From an uncultured Sphingomonas sp. (lineage in GTDB: Bacteria; Pseudomonadota; Alphaproteobacteria; Sphingomonadales; Sphingomonadaceae): a DNA stretch of 7,696 nucleotides. The stretch covers positions 1 to 7,696 of the forward strand of contig CAMPJH010000069.1 in assembly GCA_946886845.1 (NCBI GenBank). The letters are read 5' to 3'. How positions within the stretch are numbered: the stretch's first letter is position 1; every line of letters starts with the position of its first letter. The translations under genes were made by a program, and so were the position numbers. Under the pieces are notes generated by a model, which was not told the DNA's origin, searched no databases, and was given only the letters and a program-made list of their open reading frames with translations. Positions 6,729-7,696 of this stretch are shown here, piece by piece.

Positions 6729-7602
6729 GCAGCCGTCCGTCGATCGCCGCAAGCCCGACCGCGATCAGTCCGAGGCCGAGGAAATCCTGCGGCGCCAGCG
6801 TTTCGCCGAGGAAGGCCGCGCCGAGGAAGATCGCCGTCGGCGGCACCAGCAGGGTGACGAGCAGGGCATTGGTCGCGCCGGCCGAATCGATCAGTCGGAA
6901 ATAGAGCACGTAGGCGAAGGCGGTGCAGACCAAGGCCAAAGCGCCGATCGCGGCCCAGGCTGAAAGCGGCGGCAGCGGCTGCAGCCACGGCTGGTCGACG
7001 ATCAAGGCGACTGGCAGCATGACCAGCGCGCCGACGCTGAGCTGGCCGGTGGTGACGCTCATCGGCGCAAGCCCCATCGCCTTGAACCGGCGTGCCCAGA
7101 CGGCAGCCAGCGCGTAACAAAGCGAGGCGACGACGCAGGCGAGCTGGGCAAGCGCGTCGGTGCCGATGTTGGCAAGCAGCGAGGGCCCGATCATCGTCGC
7201 CACGCCGCCGAAGCCGAGCAGCACGCCGGCGATCTTGCGCTGGGTCATCCGCTCGTCGCTGGTGAACAAATGCGCGACGACCACGCCCCAGATCGGCGTC
7301 GTCGCATTGAGGATCGAGGCAAGGCCGCTAGCGATGTGCGTCTGGCCCCAGCCGAACAAGGCGAACGGGATCACATTGTTGAGCAGTGCCAGGACCAGCA
7401 TCGAGCCCCACACCTGGCGCGGCAAGCCGACATCTCTGCCTTTCCACCACAGGAACAGCCACAGGCCGGCCGAAGCGATCGCCAGCCGTAAAAGGACATA
7501 AGTGAGCGGCGGGACGTCACGCACGGCGACGCTGATGAAGAAAAAGGCGCTGCCCCAGATCAGCGCCAGCGCCACCAAGATCGCCCAATCGGAGCGGTTC
7601 AT
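6691..7602 (-). CDS. EamA/DMT family transporter
   Basis: A 303-aa inner-membrane protein of the drug/metabolite transporter superfamily, built of two EamA repeats of about five helices each (about 7-137 and 152-287). Typical marks are ALIWGSAFFFI (13-23) in helix 1, ASGLASILNATTPIWGVVVA (91-110) in repeat 1, CYALAAVWARRF (162-173) opening repeat 2, and NALLVTLLVPPTAIFLGAAF (245-264), the equivalent loop and helix of repeat 2. Relatives export amino acids, metabolites or drugs, and the substrate cannot be predicted here. The ATG at 7602 puts helix 1 right after a short N-terminus. The frame stays open to ATGs at 7617 and 7695 and possibly past the window edge, and none of the three has a clear Shine-Dalgarno, so the start is uncertain. 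It converges on tlpA with a 38-nt overlap. Confidence 0.9.
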   Translation of the reverse strand: MNRSDWAILVALALIWGSAFFFISVAVRDVPPLTYVLLRLAIASAGLWLFLWWKGRDVGLPRQVWGSMLVLALLNNVIPFALFGWGQTHIASGLASILNATTPIWGVVVAHLFTSDERMTQRKIAGVLLGFGGVATMIGPSLLANIGTDALAQLACVVASLCYALAAVWARRFKAMGLAPMSVTTGQLSVGALVMLPVALIVDQPWLQPLPPLSAWAAIGALALVCTAFAYVLYFRLIDSAGATNALLVTLLVPPTAIFLGAAFLGETLAPQDFLGLGLIAVGLAAIDGRLLKAFGRRPPQAA

Positions 7603-7696
7603 CTGGATGCGGATCATCGGCGTCGAATAGATGTCCGGCGCGCCGGCGGCGTCCGCGCAATTGCGCTCAAACTCGGAAGACAGCCGTGGTTTCATC

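Overview
This is a gene-dense, GC-rich stretch of bacterial chromosome with almost no spacer DNA and several start/stop overlaps. The gene families and their order (GluQRS, twin-transmembrane-helix small protein and PduO-type adenosyltransferase in a row, with an HNH protein divergent from gluQ) point to an alphaproteobacterium, most likely of the order Sphingomonadales. That placement comes from recalled family resemblance, not from a search. I see no rRNA, tRNA, CRISPR array, insertion sequence, integrase or phage gene, so this looks like core or lightly rearranged chromosome.

Left block (1-3586, all minus strand): reading in the direction of transcription, gluQ, a 68-aa two-helix membrane protein, a PduO-type cob(I)alamin adenosyltransferase, egtB and egtD form one tightly packed cluster. 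The gap or overlap at each junction is 10 nt gap, 1 nt overlap, 25 nt overlap and 17 nt overlap, so it is very probably one operon. It joins tRNA queuosine glutamylation, adenosylcobalamin formation and the first two committed steps around ergothioneine (histidine trimethylation by EgtD, sulfoxide synthesis by EgtB). egtD runs off the left edge. No egtA, egtC or egtE is in view.

Middle block (3587-4912): a 169-nt divergent region separates gluQ from an HNH-endonuclease-family gene on the plus strand. Its leader holds a CCTCCT that could mask the AGGAGG ahead of that gene. Next, on the same strand, is a receiver-domain protein whose phospho-acceptor aspartate is replaced by serine, followed by a coiled coil. 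It converges on galU across 5 nt.

Right block (4913-7696): a small lipoprotein and galU (UTP-glucose-1-phosphate uridylyltransferase) are coupled by an ATGA overlap on the minus strand. Divergent from them is a lipid-anchored TlpA/thioredoxin-like protein. Its 3' end overlaps by 38 nt the 3' end of a convergent EamA/DMT-family transporter that reaches close to the right edge.

I found no convincing new multi-gene system. The items most worth a second look are the degenerate receiver, the attachment of egtBD to the gluQ/cobalamin cluster, the HNH leader with competing Shine-Dalgarno pairings, and the coupling of the lipoprotein to galU.
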